Translations under genes and position numbers: made by a program
Assembly (NCBI GenBank): GCA_028705415.1
Contig: JAQWDO010000002.1
Span: 1 to 26,698 of the forward strand
Direction: 5' to 3'
DNA: 26,698 bases
From: Dehalococcoidales bacterium
GTDB taxonomy: Bacteria; Chloroflexota; Dehalococcoidia; Dehalococcoidales; CSSed11-197
Notes under the pieces: generated by a model
What the model was told of the DNA's origin: nothing
Seen by the model: the letters and a program-made list of their open reading frames with translations, nothing else
Database searches by the model: none
In this document: piece after piece, positions 15,553 through 22,287 of the stretch
How positions within the stretch are numbered: position 1 is the first letter of the stretch
Layout of the letters: the number at the start of each line of letters is the position of its first letter

Positions 15553-17237
15553 GTAAGCACCTCTTTCCTCGGAGTCTCCATCACTTCTGCGAGGCTTGCA
15601 CCCGGTGGCACCATAGGATATACGTTTTCTTCCGGTTCAACCACAAAATTCAAAAGAAAACAACCGGGATTCTCCATCGCTTGCTGTATCGCCGGCTCGA
15701 CATCCTCCCGCCGGGTAACGTTCAGTGCCGGAATATCATAAGCCCCGGCAAGTTTTACAAAGTCAGGGCATCCAAGCGGGGTTGCCATATAACGTTTTCC
15801 GTAAAACATCTCCTGCCACTGCCGCACCATACCCAGATATCCATTGTTCATTATAGCAATCTTGATATTCAGTCTTTCCTGGGCAATGGTGCCCAGTTCC
15901 TGCATGGTCATCTGGAAACTGCCGTCTCCGGCAATGCACCATATGGCCTCTTCCGGACGCCCCACTGCCGCCCCCACACTGGCCGGGAGCTCGAAACCCA
16001 TGGTACCCAATCCACCCGAAGTAATAAAGGTGTTCGGGCGGTCGAAAGTATAGTATTGCGCTGTCCACATCTGGTGCTGGCCAACACCAGTTACTACGGT
16101 AGCTTCTCCCCGGGTTGCTTCCCAAATCTTTCGTATAACAAACTGGGGTACCATTCTGCCTTCGCCCTCGAAAGAACCTAATGGATGTTTTGCCTGTAAT
16201 TCTTCCAGTTCTTCAAGCCATTCACGGTTATCTAACACGTCGATGTATTTATTCATGCTCTTAAGCACATTTTTTACATCGCCGACAATAGGAACGTCTA
16301 CTTTTACGTTCTTCCCGATTTCAGCCGGGTCAATATCGATGTGAATAACTTTGGCCCGGGGAGCAAAACCACTGACCTTGCCAGTTGCACGATCATCAAA
16401 CCGCATTCCTATGGCTATTACCAGATCCGCCGCATCAATTGCTTTATTCGAATAAGCCATACCGTGCATTCCAAGCCACCCGTATGACAGAATATGCGAG
16501 CCAGGGAAAGAGCTTATCCCAAGCAGAGTCGTAATTACCGGAATTTGCGCTTTTTCTGCCAGTTCTTTCAATTCGTCATAGGCTTCTGAAATGATTATCC
16601 CGTGCCCGGCGATAATCACCGGCTTCCGGGCATCGGCAATTAACCTGGCGGCTTTTTTCAACTGAGCAGGGTGACCGTTGAGCGTAGGTTTATAACCCGG
16701 CATGACCAGCTTTGTTGTATAATCAAATTCCGACTGATTTACCTGGATATCCTTGGGAATATCGATCAGAATCGGCCCCGGACGCCCCGATTTTGCTACA
16801 TAAAAAGCCTCTTTGACTGTTTGCGCAACGAACGATGCGTCACTTACCAGATAATTATGTTTGGTAATCGGAAGGGTTATTCCGGTTATATCAATTTCCT
16901 GAAAAGCATCTTTTCCGATAAATGGTGTGGCAACCTGCCCGGTGACCGCTACAACTGGAGTTGAGTCAAGATAGGCATCAGCAATGCCGGTAACCAGATT
17001 GGTAGCCCCTGGGCCGGAAGTGGCAAAGCATACTCCGGGCTTGCCGGTAACGCGCGCATATCCTTCTGCAGCATGCGCTGCTGCCTGTTCATGCCTTACC
17101 AGCACGTGTCTTAATTGGGGATACTGGGTAAGCGTATCGTAAAGCGGCAGGATAGAGCCGCCCAGTATGCCGAAAATAACTTCAACATTTTCCTTGGTCA
17201 GGCTTTCACACAATATTTGAGAACCGGTCATTTTCAT
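15528..17237 (-). CDS. ilvB: Acetolactate synthase large subunit
   Basis: A 569-residue thiamine diphosphate enzyme that makes acetolactate from pyruvate, or acetohydroxybutyrate from pyruvate and 2-ketobutyrate. I prefer ATG 17237, with AAAGGT 7 bases upstream, over the in-frame TTG at 17243, which would leave almost no spacer. The catalytic glutamate is E50 in LVRHEQAAAHAAEGYAR. The thiamine diphosphate/Mg motif runs from GDGSFQMTMQELGT (437-450) to IMNNGYLG. The middle FAD-binding domain includes GMRFDDRATGKVSGFAP. A normal-length anabolic AHAS, paired with the overlapping ilvN. Confidence 0.96.
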   Translation of the reverse strand: MKMTGSQILCESLTKENVEVIFGILGGSILPLYDTLTQYPQLRHVLVRHEQAAAHAAEGYARVTGKPGVCFATSGPGATNLVTGIADAYLDSTPVVAVTGQVATPFIGKDAFQEIDITGITLPITKHNYLVSDASFVAQTVKEAFYVAKSGRPGPILIDIPKDIQVNQSEFDYTTKLVMPGYKPTLNGHPAQLKKAARLIADARKPVIIAGHGIIISEAYDELKELAEKAQIPVITTLLGISSFPGSHILSYGWLGMHGMAYSNKAIDAADLVIAIGMRFDDRATGKVSGFAPRAKVIHIDIDPAEIGKNVKVDVPIVGDVKNVLKSMNKYIDVLDNREWLEELEELQAKHPLGSFEGEGRMVPQFVIRKIWEATRGEATVVTGVGQHQMWTAQYYTFDRPNTFITSGGLGTMGFELPASVGAAVGRPEEAIWCIAGDGSFQMTMQELGTIAQERLNIKIAIMNNGYLGMVRQWQEMFYGKRYMATPLGCPDFVKLAGAYDIPALNVTRREDVEPAIQQAMENPGCFLLNFVVEPEENVYPMVPPGASLAEVMETPRKEVLTWPRKSTL

Positions 17238-17260
17238 GGACAATACCTTTTATTGTAACT

Positions 17261-18928
17261 TTACTTTTGATATACCGCACCAGTGCTGGCTGAAGTAACT
17301 TTTTCTGCATATCGTTTTAAATATCCGCTTTGTATACCTGCGCAGTGTTTTTTGATTGTTTTCAGGCGATCTTCCAGTTCGCCCTGGTTCAATTCTGCAT
17401 TCAAACGGTAATTTGGTATATCGATGCTTATAATATCGCCATTTCGTAATGCTGCTATGGCTCCACCGGAAGCAGCTTCAGGAGATACATGCCCTATGGC
17501 TGCGCCCCTGGTAGCCCCGGAAAAACGCCCATCAGTAATCAGTGCTACGTCCTTGTCCCTGCCCATACCACTCAGCAGAGAGGTTGGAGTCAGCATTTCG
17601 CGCATACCGGGTCCTCCCCGAGGTCCTTCATACCGAATCACCAGAACTTCACCGGACTTTATCTGATCATCCAAAATCGCCCTGGTGGCTGCCTCTTCAC
17701 TGTCAAAAACATGCGCCGGCCCTTTATGAACCATCATTTCGGGCGCAACAGCCGCCCGCTTGACAACAGCTCCTTCCGGAGCGATATTTCCAAAAAGAAC
17801 GGCGAGCCCGCCTTTGTCAGCGTAGGCTTTATCAATGGAACGAATCACATCATCATCAAAAATGAGTGCACTATCGGCTATCTCGCCAATGGTACTTCCG
17901 TTTACAGTAGGCTGATTACTGTACATCAAATCCCTGATGCGTGCCATTACTGCCGGAATACCACCAGCCCGGTTAAGATCTTCTATATGATAATTGCCGG
18001 CAGGCCTTAACTTGCAAAGACATGGCGTTATATCACTTAATTCGTTCACCCGGGTTAACGGGAAATCAATTTCAGCCTCATTGGCAACTGCCAGAAGATG
18101 AAGCACAGAATTCGTGCTTCCACCAAGAGCCATATCAACCATAAATGCATTGCTGATAGCTTTTTCAGTTATTATCTGACGGGGGCGGAGATCGTTTCTA
18201 ACCACATCCATCACTGTTCTGCCAGCTTCATATGCCAGCATATTCCTCTTGCTATCGATAGCTGGTATGGTTCCATTGCCTGGCAGCGCCATACCCAATG
18301 CTTCGGTCAGACAGTTCATGGTATTGGCGGTAAACATTCCGGAACAACTGCCGCATCCGGGGCAGGCAGCCTGTTCAAGCTCCGCAAGCTCTTTTTCGGT
18401 TATGTCCCCTCGTTTGGCCTTGCCTACAGCTTCAAATACGCTGTTTAAATCAACTGCGCTGGTTTTGTTCCCCCTGGTCAACTGACCAGCCATCATGGGA
18501 CCGCCGCTGATGAATACGCAGGGGATATTGAGCCTTACAGCAGCCATCAGCATTCCGGGAATTACCTTGTCACAGTTTGGCATAAAAACAAGTCCATCGA
18601 AGGCATGGGCTTCTGCCATTATTTCTATTGAATCGCAAATCAATTCACGAGAAGGGAGGCTGTACTTCATTCCACGATGGTTCATGGCAATTCCATCGCA
18701 CACAGCGATTGTGTTAAATTCGAACGGAACGCCCCCGGCTTCCCTCACTCCTGACTTGACGGCAGATGCCAGTCTGGCCAGGTGAGTATGTCCTGGAACT
18801 ACTTCGGTAAAGCTGTTTACAATCCCGATGAAGGGCCGATTCATTTCTTCCGGGCTCACCCCGAGGGCATGAATCAACGAGCGGTGAGGTGCCCTTTCAA
18901 TACCTTTTTTAACAGCTTCACTACGCAT
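17261..18928 (-). CDS. ilvD: Dihydroxy-acid dehydratase
   Basis: A 555-residue iron-sulfur enzyme that dehydrates dihydroxyisovalerate and its isoleucine counterpart. Cluster-region cysteines are C119 in FMPNCDKVIPGML and C192/C195 in CPGCGSCSGMFTANTMNC. The stretch FTEVVPGHTHL has Gly-His where plant-type [2Fe-2S] enzymes have Cys-Asn, so the E. coli-like oxygen-sensitive type is more likely (inference). PGRFSGATRGAAIGH-like sequence near residue 465 reads DGRFSGATRGAAIGHVSPEA, a family hallmark. First gene of the operon; GGAG lies 7 bases ahead of the ATG, and ilvB follows after 23 bases. Confidence 0.96.
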   Translation of the reverse strand: MRSEAVKKGIERAPHRSLIHALGVSPEEMNRPFIGIVNSFTEVVPGHTHLARLASAVKSGVREAGGVPFEFNTIAVCDGIAMNHRGMKYSLPSRELICDSIEIMAEAHAFDGLVFMPNCDKVIPGMLMAAVRLNIPCVFISGGPMMAGQLTRGNKTSAVDLNSVFEAVGKAKRGDITEKELAELEQAACPGCGSCSGMFTANTMNCLTEALGMALPGNGTIPAIDSKRNMLAYEAGRTVMDVVRNDLRPRQIITEKAISNAFMVDMALGGSTNSVLHLLAVANEAEIDFPLTRVNELSDITPCLCKLRPAGNYHIEDLNRAGGIPAVMARIRDLMYSNQPTVNGSTIGEIADSALIFDDDVIRSIDKAYADKGGLAVLFGNIAPEGAVVKRAAVAPEMMVHKGPAHVFDSEEAATRAILDDQIKSGEVLVIRYEGPRGGPGMREMLTPTSLLSGMGRDKDVALITDGRFSGATRGAAIGHVSPEAASGGAIAALRNGDIISIDIPNYRLNAELNQGELEDRLKTIKKHCAGIQSGYLKRYAEKVTSASTGAVYQK

Positions 18929-18953
18929 TTGGCAACTCCAATCGAGGATAATT

Positions 18954-18978
18954 AAAAACCCGCCCCTTAAAAGGACGG
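18954..18978 (-). terminator. Terminator-like hairpin in the ilvD leader (candidate attenuator)
   Basis: On the minus strand CCGTCCTT (18978-18971) can pair with AAGGGGCGG-type sequence down to 18960, giving about 8 pairs including two G-T pairs with a tiny loop, then GTTTTT. That is the shape of an intrinsic terminator. It lies between the ilv promoter and the ilvD start, about 26 bases ahead of the gene. No leader peptide rich in Ile, Leu or Val codons and no T-box consensus is seen, so the sensing mechanism is unknown. Confidence 0.5.
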
Positions 18979-19015
18979 TCGGTTTAAAGAAATAAAACGG
19001 TTTTTTGTGTGCCTA

Positions 19016-19045
19016 AAAATAACACGATGCCACGTTCATTGTCAA
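19016..19045 (-). promoter_or_regulatory. Promoter of the ilv-leu-cimA operon
   Basis: On the minus strand a perfect TTGACA (19045-19040) is followed after 17 bases by TTATTT or after 18 by TATTTT (ending at 19016). Transcription would start near 19009, giving a leader of about 80 bases that includes the terminator-like hairpin. The rest of the 18929-19127 gap shows no gene. Confidence 0.6.
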
Positions 19046-19127
19046 GGCAGATTATCATAAAATCCACCAGTCAAGTTCCGGTTTATCCTTGCCCGGATCA
19101 CTTAAACCTTATTACCAGGGGATAGAT

Positions 19128-19319
19128 CTATAATATCCACCTTCTCTTAATATTACGCAAGCTTAAAGCAAAAAGCACAAGGCAAAAACCACCCAGTATT
19201 GCGAAATCAGCAACAAACGGCAATATATGAGAACCATTCACGGCACCATGCATTATATCGACACCATAAGTGAGTGGTAAAACAAATGAAAGCGGTCTTA
19301 CAAATACAGGCAAAGACAT
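19128..19319 (-). pseudogene. 3' fragment of an ABC-2 permease gene
   Basis: Read one frame away from the radical SAM gene, these bases encode about 63 residues, MSLPVFVRPLSFVLPLTYGV onwards, then a hydrophobic helix (AILGGFCLVLFALSL), a basic tail NIKRRWIL and a TAG stop. This is the normal C-terminus of an ABC-2 permease, with the same PLTYGVD motif as the permease at the left edge of the window, though the DNA is clearly different. There is no upstream part of the permease: the bases before 19319 encode the radical SAM protein in another frame. It is therefore a leftover fragment joined to a foreign gene by a deletion or recombination. Confidence 0.72.
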
Positions 19320-20010
19320 TGAACGCAGATACAAGAGCGTTTTCCCCGGCGGGGCCGATTTTTTCCGCAGGCGGCCTGGTCGGGATTCCCAGATAGCATT
19401 TTGCCGGTTTGGCCCCGTAAACAAACGACGCGATTTCCTCAAACTCATTCATGCTATCATTTACTCCCTCAACAAGCATCGTCTCAAAATTAAGGCTGCC
19501 CTTGTACTGCCGGGCAAAAACGGTGATTCCATCCAGAATATCTTCAAGCTTCAACGTGTTGTGAGGGCGGTTCATCCTCGTCCATGTGTCAGTTTTTACT
19601 GAATCAACCTTCAGGCTTACCCAGTCAGCCTTTGCTAAAGACTGCCTTACACCTTCATCCCAGATCAGGGAAGCATTGGTTATAACCGCAATTTTAACGC
19701 CCAGGGCTTTTAATAATTCTATTTCTCTTCCCAGGTTTTTATCCAGAGTTGGCTCCCCGTCGGGAACAAAAGACAGATAATCAACCTGATCCCCCGATTG
19801 CCTTGCACTATCAAGCCTTTCTTTTACAGCGCGACCCAGCATTATTGGTTCTTGAAAACAGCGCCTCTTCACACTGGTGCCCAGCGTGCTTCCCACCTGG
19901 CAATACAAACAAGAATAAGAGCAACATTTTGCATGTATATTATTGACACCGAGACTTCGGCCAAGCCTTCTTGAAGGGACTGGACCATAGGTTATGTTGT
20001 CGCTTAACAA
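19207..20010 (-). CDS. Radical SAM protein with a disrupted C-terminus
   Basis: A 267-codon frame from TTG 20010, with GGAG 5 bases ahead. The radical SAM cluster motif is C30-x3-C34-x2-C37 in AKCCSYSCLYCQVG, preceded by YGPVPSRRLGRSLGVNN, the hallmark of the COG0731-like Fe-S oxidoreductases. FVPDGEPTLDKNLG (SAM-binding GE motif) and VITNASLIWDEGVR follow. The sequence is family-like until about residue 233 (ENALVSAFNVF); the last 34 residues are a Cys/Trp-rich tail unlike any radical SAM end, because the DNA there belongs to an ABC permease read in another frame. The barrel is mostly kept, but the C-terminal part is lost, so the protein may be inactive. It is 55 bases behind the small-protein cluster, whose products could have been its partners. 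Reaction unknown. Confidence 0.75.
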   Translation of the reverse strand: MLSDNITYGPVPSRRLGRSLGVNNIHAKCCSYSCLYCQVGSTLGTSVKRRCFQEPIMLGRAVKERLDSARQSGDQVDYLSFVPDGEPTLDKNLGREIELLKALGVKIAVITNASLIWDEGVRQSLAKADWVSLKVDSVKTDTWTRMNRPHNTLKLEDILDGITVFARQYKGSLNFETMLVEGVNDSMNEFEEIASFVYGAKPAKCYLGIPTRPPAEKIGPAGENALVSAFNVFACICKTAFICFTTHLWCRYNAWCREWFSYIAVCC

Positions 20011-20065
20011 ATTTTCTCCGATGCAAACATCCTCTGTACACGCATAACAGTGTTTATTCTCGCCT

Positions 20066-20263
20066 TTATCCCCGAATCATCAAGGAGCCGCAAGATGGGC
20101 AATGAATTGTATTACAGGGCGCGCCGACACCATGAGCTATTCTGGTTCCACACGATGGGCATACACACTCGCCTCCTGGCCCAGCGCCAGGTGCGGTTCC
20201 TCTCATACGTCCCCCTCGCTGTGATCCACCTCCTGGAGGCCCCATTCCATCTCCTCTTGGCAT
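20066..20263 (-). CDS. Small Gly-rich zinc-ribbon-like protein
   Basis: A 65-residue protein. ATG 20263 is chosen because AGGAGGT sits 7 bases upstream; the in-frame GTG at 20272 lies within that ribosome binding site. The first half is Gly/Arg/Pro-rich (MPRGDGMGPPGGGSQRGG), echoing the MPGxDxTGPxGMGP start of DUF5320-type proteins. The second half has six cysteines: ECVCPSCGTRI, then GAPCNTIHCPSCGSLM. The spacing suggests binding of zinc or an iron-sulfur centre. Such small proteins often accompany DUF134, NifX-like and Mrp-type ATPase genes. Its function is unknown. Confidence 0.78.
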   Translation of the reverse strand: MPRGDGMGPPGGGSQRGGRMRGTAPGAGPGGECVCPSCGTRIAHGVGAPCNTIHCPSCGSLMIRG

Positions 20264-20297
20264 TGCTGTCACCTCCTTTTGTCAATTTGTAGAAATA

Positions 20298-20567
20298 CTA
20301 TTTTTCGCCAGACAGATTTTCAATCTGGTTTTCCAGTGCCTTCAGCTCATTTTTCAGAGCTTCCATCTGGCTTTTCAACTCTTCCAAATCCATTCTGTCA
20401 AAGTCGGGCACTGGTTGCGCCGCATAAACCCGGTTATACCTCCCCAAGCCCCGAAAACCGGAGGCATACCTTCCGAACCCTTGCCTGACGCCCGGGTTAC
20501 ACATTCCTCTCCCCCCTCCGGTCATTGGCCCCATTCCGGCTGGTCCCGTTCGATCTAATCCTGGCAT
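20298..20567 (-). CDS. DUF5320-type small protein, copy 2
   Basis: An 89-residue protein with GGGAGGT ahead of the ATG. The N-terminus MPGLDRTGPAGMGPMTGGGR is the typical start of the DUF5320 family. A Gly/Arg/Tyr-rich region follows (PGVRQGFGRYASGFRGLGRY), then an acidic helix likely to form a coiled coil (about 58-86, LEELKSQMEALKNELKALEN). Family function unknown; members occur beside DUF134 regulators and iron-sulfur or NifX-like proteins in anaerobes. A second, shorter protein with the same layout lies directly upstream. Confidence 0.8.
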   Translation of the reverse strand: MPGLDRTGPAGMGPMTGGGRGMCNPGVRQGFGRYASGFRGLGRYNRVYAAQPVPDFDRMDLEELKSQMEALKNELKALENQIENLSGEK

Positions 20568-20616
20568 TTTACTACCTCCCCGATATATTTTAAATGTAGT
20601 GTATTTTTTCGTTTAC

Positions 20617-20850
20617 TTACTTTTTAAGTTCTTCAATGCGTGATTTTATTTGTGCCAGATGTTCTTTTACCAGACTTGCCCGACTGTTTAAATCACTTGT
20701 TTCTGCTCCTGTCGCCATCCCCTGTTGCATGAAATACCCGCATCTTGACAACCCTCCTCGACCACGACCAATATACGGATACGGAGGACTGTATCCTCTA
20801 AAGCCGCAACCTGCTCCATTTCCTCTGCCTTTTGCAAATCTGCCGTACAT
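20617..20850 (-). CDS. DUF5320-like small protein, copy 1
   Basis: A 77-residue protein with GGGGGT ahead of the ATG. The Gly/Arg/Tyr-rich first half (MYGRFAKGRGNGAGCGFRGY, then YPYIGRGRGGLSRCG) is followed by a C-terminal helix, SLVKEHLAQIKSRIEELKK. The layout matches the next gene downstream (disordered RG/GY-rich head plus a coiled-coil tail), which suggests related proteins that could form a mixed coiled coil. Two cysteines (about residues 15 and 37) are kept in the Gly-rich part. Function unknown. Confidence 0.72.
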   Translation of the reverse strand: MYGRFAKGRGNGAGCGFRGYSPPYPYIGRGRGGLSRCGYFMQQGMATGAETSDLNSRASLVKEHLAQIKSRIEELKK

Positions 20851-20903
20851 TTTGCACCCCCCTTGTGTTCACTTTTATATTTATTCAGAGATTAATTCTT
20901 TCC

Positions 20904-21167
20904 TTAACCAGCCAATCCGCCTTCTCCACCAAGAACTTCCATGGCTTTTCCGAGTTTTTCCTCTAACAATTGAAGGGTCGCAGAGCTTACGAAAACATCT
21001 CCGGAAGACTTATCTGCCTGTTCGCCGACCAGAGAAGAAACTATTCCGTAGGCATCTCCTATATTGCCTGCAAGTTCCTCCCCCATAATCATCAACTCGT
21101 TCCATGAAGAATTAAGACCAGTTTTGCGTAATCTTAAAGCTAATTTTTCAATCTCATTGTGAGTCAT
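20904..21167 (-). CDS. Small helical protein of unknown function in the DUF134 cluster
   Basis: An 87-residue soluble protein; AAAGGAG is 6 bases ahead of the ATG. It is mostly helical, starting MTHNEIEKLALRLRKTGLNS, with no cysteine and no membrane helix, and a glycine-rich end (GGEGGLAG). I do not recognise the family. It is the second gene of the cluster, 66 bases behind the DUF134 gene. Confidence 0.65.
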   Translation of the reverse strand: MTHNEIEKLALRLRKTGLNSSWNELMIMGEELAGNIGDAYGIVSSLVGEQADKSSGDVFVSSATLQLLEEKLGKAMEVLGGEGGLAG

Positions 21168-21233
21168 ATGCTTCTCCTTTAAATATCAGTTGAAATGCGC
21201 ATAATATTTCCAAACCCCGCTGCCAGTTGATTA

Positions 21234-21680
21234 TTAATCGCCTCCATGAAAATGCCGATGCCTGCCGGAGTCATATACAGGCATGATACTGGGTGTTTTG
21301 CATTGAGGGCAGTATTCAGGTGAACTGGTTACCATCGTTTCAAAAGGTACCTGCCACTCGTGACCTTCAATGCATTTATATTTACTCATAGCCATTTTAA
21401 ATTGGCCGCCCTGGATATTCATTGCCTTTCCATTAATCAGGGCATCGGCAACTTTCATTCTCGCAGAATCGAGAAGCCGACAAAAAGTGCGCCGTGAAAC
21501 ATGCATCTGCGAAGCACATTTCTCCTGTTCAATCCCAAGTTGGTCCTTTAAACGAAGAGCTTCTATTTCTTCAACCAGAAGGGTTACCTCTTCAAGTTCT
21601 CCGGCGGGCACTTCAGCCGGCTTGTAATAGCATGCCAGGGGCAATTCTTCTACCCTGCGCCATCTGTGCCTTCTTCCCAT
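21234..21680 (-). CDS. DUF134 family HTH regulator with C-terminal zinc ribbon and His-rich tail
   Basis: A 148-residue protein. ATG 21680 is chosen because MGRRHRWRRVEELP matches a DUF134 (UPF0251) start and GGGA lies just upstream; the in-frame ATG at 21710 has no ribosome binding site. DUF134 domain: about 1-85, with a sigma-region-4-like helix-turn-helix at 47-82 (LGIEQEKCASQMHVSRRTFC). A second part (about 100-130) carries C103, H107 and C124-x2-C127 (YKCIEGHEW, EYCPQCKTP), a likely metal site, and the protein ends GRHRHFHGGD. DUF134 proteins are DNA-binding by fold but mostly unstudied. As first gene of the cluster with palindromes at its promoter, it is a candidate metal- or redox-responsive autoregulator (inference). 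Confidence 0.85.
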   Translation of the reverse strand: MGRRHRWRRVEELPLACYYKPAEVPAGELEEVTLLVEEIEALRLKDQLGIEQEKCASQMHVSRRTFCRLLDSARMKVADALINGKAMNIQGGQFKMAMSKYKCIEGHEWQVPFETMVTSSPEYCPQCKTPSIMPVYDSGRHRHFHGGD

Positions 21681-21696
21681 TGTTTCCCTTTCTTCA

Positions 21697-21738
21697 GAGC
21701 ATATGCGCATTATATGTCTTTTTTGCTCATATGCTCAT
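21697..21738. promoter_or_regulatory. Pair of CATATG-centred palindromes, candidate operator
   Basis: GAGCATATGCGC (from 21697) and GCTCATATGCTC (from 21725) are imperfect palindromes, both centred on CATATG, with centres 28 bases apart. They lie at and just after the expected transcription start (about 21736) of the DUF134 gene. A related ATGCGCATAATAT stands at 21195, ahead of the second gene. A dimeric regulator, possibly DUF134 itself, could bind here; this is inference from position and symmetry. Confidence 0.4.
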
Positions 21739-21742
21739 TAAT

Positions 21743-21771
21743 ACTTTAATGCTTCACATCCAAATTGTCAA
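21743..21771 (-). promoter_or_regulatory. Promoter of the DUF134 cluster
   Basis: On the minus strand a perfect TTGACA (21771-21766) is followed after exactly 17 bases by TAAAGT (21748-21743), a -10 box with two mismatches. Transcription would start near 21736, inside the palindrome pair. The promoter begins immediately after the rpiB terminator. Confidence 0.6.
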
Positions 21772-21776
21772 CCCCG

Positions 21777-21816
21777 AAAAACAAACCTGGCGCAACCAAA
21801 AAGTTGCGCCAGGTTT
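21777..21816 (-). terminator. Strong intrinsic terminator after rpiB
   Basis: A perfect 14-base inverted repeat (21783-21796 with 21803-21816; arm AAACCTGGCGCAAC) has a 6-base loop. On the minus strand it is followed by TTTGTTTTT. It starts 20 bases after the rpiB stop and separates tsaC-rpiB from the DUF134 promoter. Confidence 0.9.
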
Positions 21817-21836
21817 TCATGAACAAATTGTTCGGT

Positions 21837-22271
21837 CTATCTGTTTTCGATTTGGATAATTTTATCAACCCTTCTCTGATGACGCCCACCTTCGAATTCT
21901 GTTTCTAGAAATATCTTTACAATTTCTTCAATCGCCACGTCAGCTACATCACCCGGCAAACACAGAATATTGGCATTGTTATGCTGACGCGACCTGAGTG
22001 CGCAAAACGTATCGTAGCACATAGCCGCCCGTATACCCTTGATTTTATTAGCCGCAATACAAACGCCGATTCCGGTACCACAAACCAGAATTCCCTTTTC
22101 AGCTTCCCCTCTTGACACTTCTTCTCCTACCAGGCGGGCAACATCGGGATAGTCTACCGGCTGTTCATCAGGAGAACCAAAATCTTTGTAAGAATAACCT
22201 TGCTCCTTCAGGAATTTCATTATCCTCTGCCTGACCCTGTATCCTCTGTGGTCGCTTCCAACAGCTATCAT
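21837..22271 (-). CDS. rpiB: Ribose-5-phosphate isomerase B
   Basis: A 144-residue enzyme interconverting ribose 5-phosphate and ribulose 5-phosphate. ATG 22271 is the start: AAAGGAGG lies 9 bases upstream, and the protein begins MIAVGSDHRGYRVR as the RpiB/LacAB family does; the frame continues upstream but without family sequence. D7/H8 and the catalytic cysteine C64 in VCGTGIGVCIAANK are present, with RQHNNANILCLPG as the other conserved stretch. Normal length for RpiB. It follows tsaC by 16 bases and ends at a strong terminator. It can supply ribose phosphate to the purine genes on the other side of tsaC. Confidence 0.94.
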   Translation of the reverse strand: MIAVGSDHRGYRVRQRIMKFLKEQGYSYKDFGSPDEQPVDYPDVARLVGEEVSRGEAEKGILVCGTGIGVCIAANKIKGIRAAMCYDTFCALRSRQHNNANILCLPGDVADVAIEEIVKIFLETEFEGGRHQRRVDKIIQIENR

Positions 22272-22287
22272 TGTTTTTGGCCTCCTT

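Noticed and set aside
18929..19009. T-box riboswitch ahead of ilvD
   Set aside because: The leader is only about 80 bases and lacks the AGGGTGGNACCGCG-type T-box sequence.
19012..19042. Short frame on the minus strand encoding MNVASCYF as an ilv leader peptide
   Set aside because: It lies between the -35 and -10 boxes of the promoter, so it would not be transcribed, and it has no run of Ile, Leu or Val codons.
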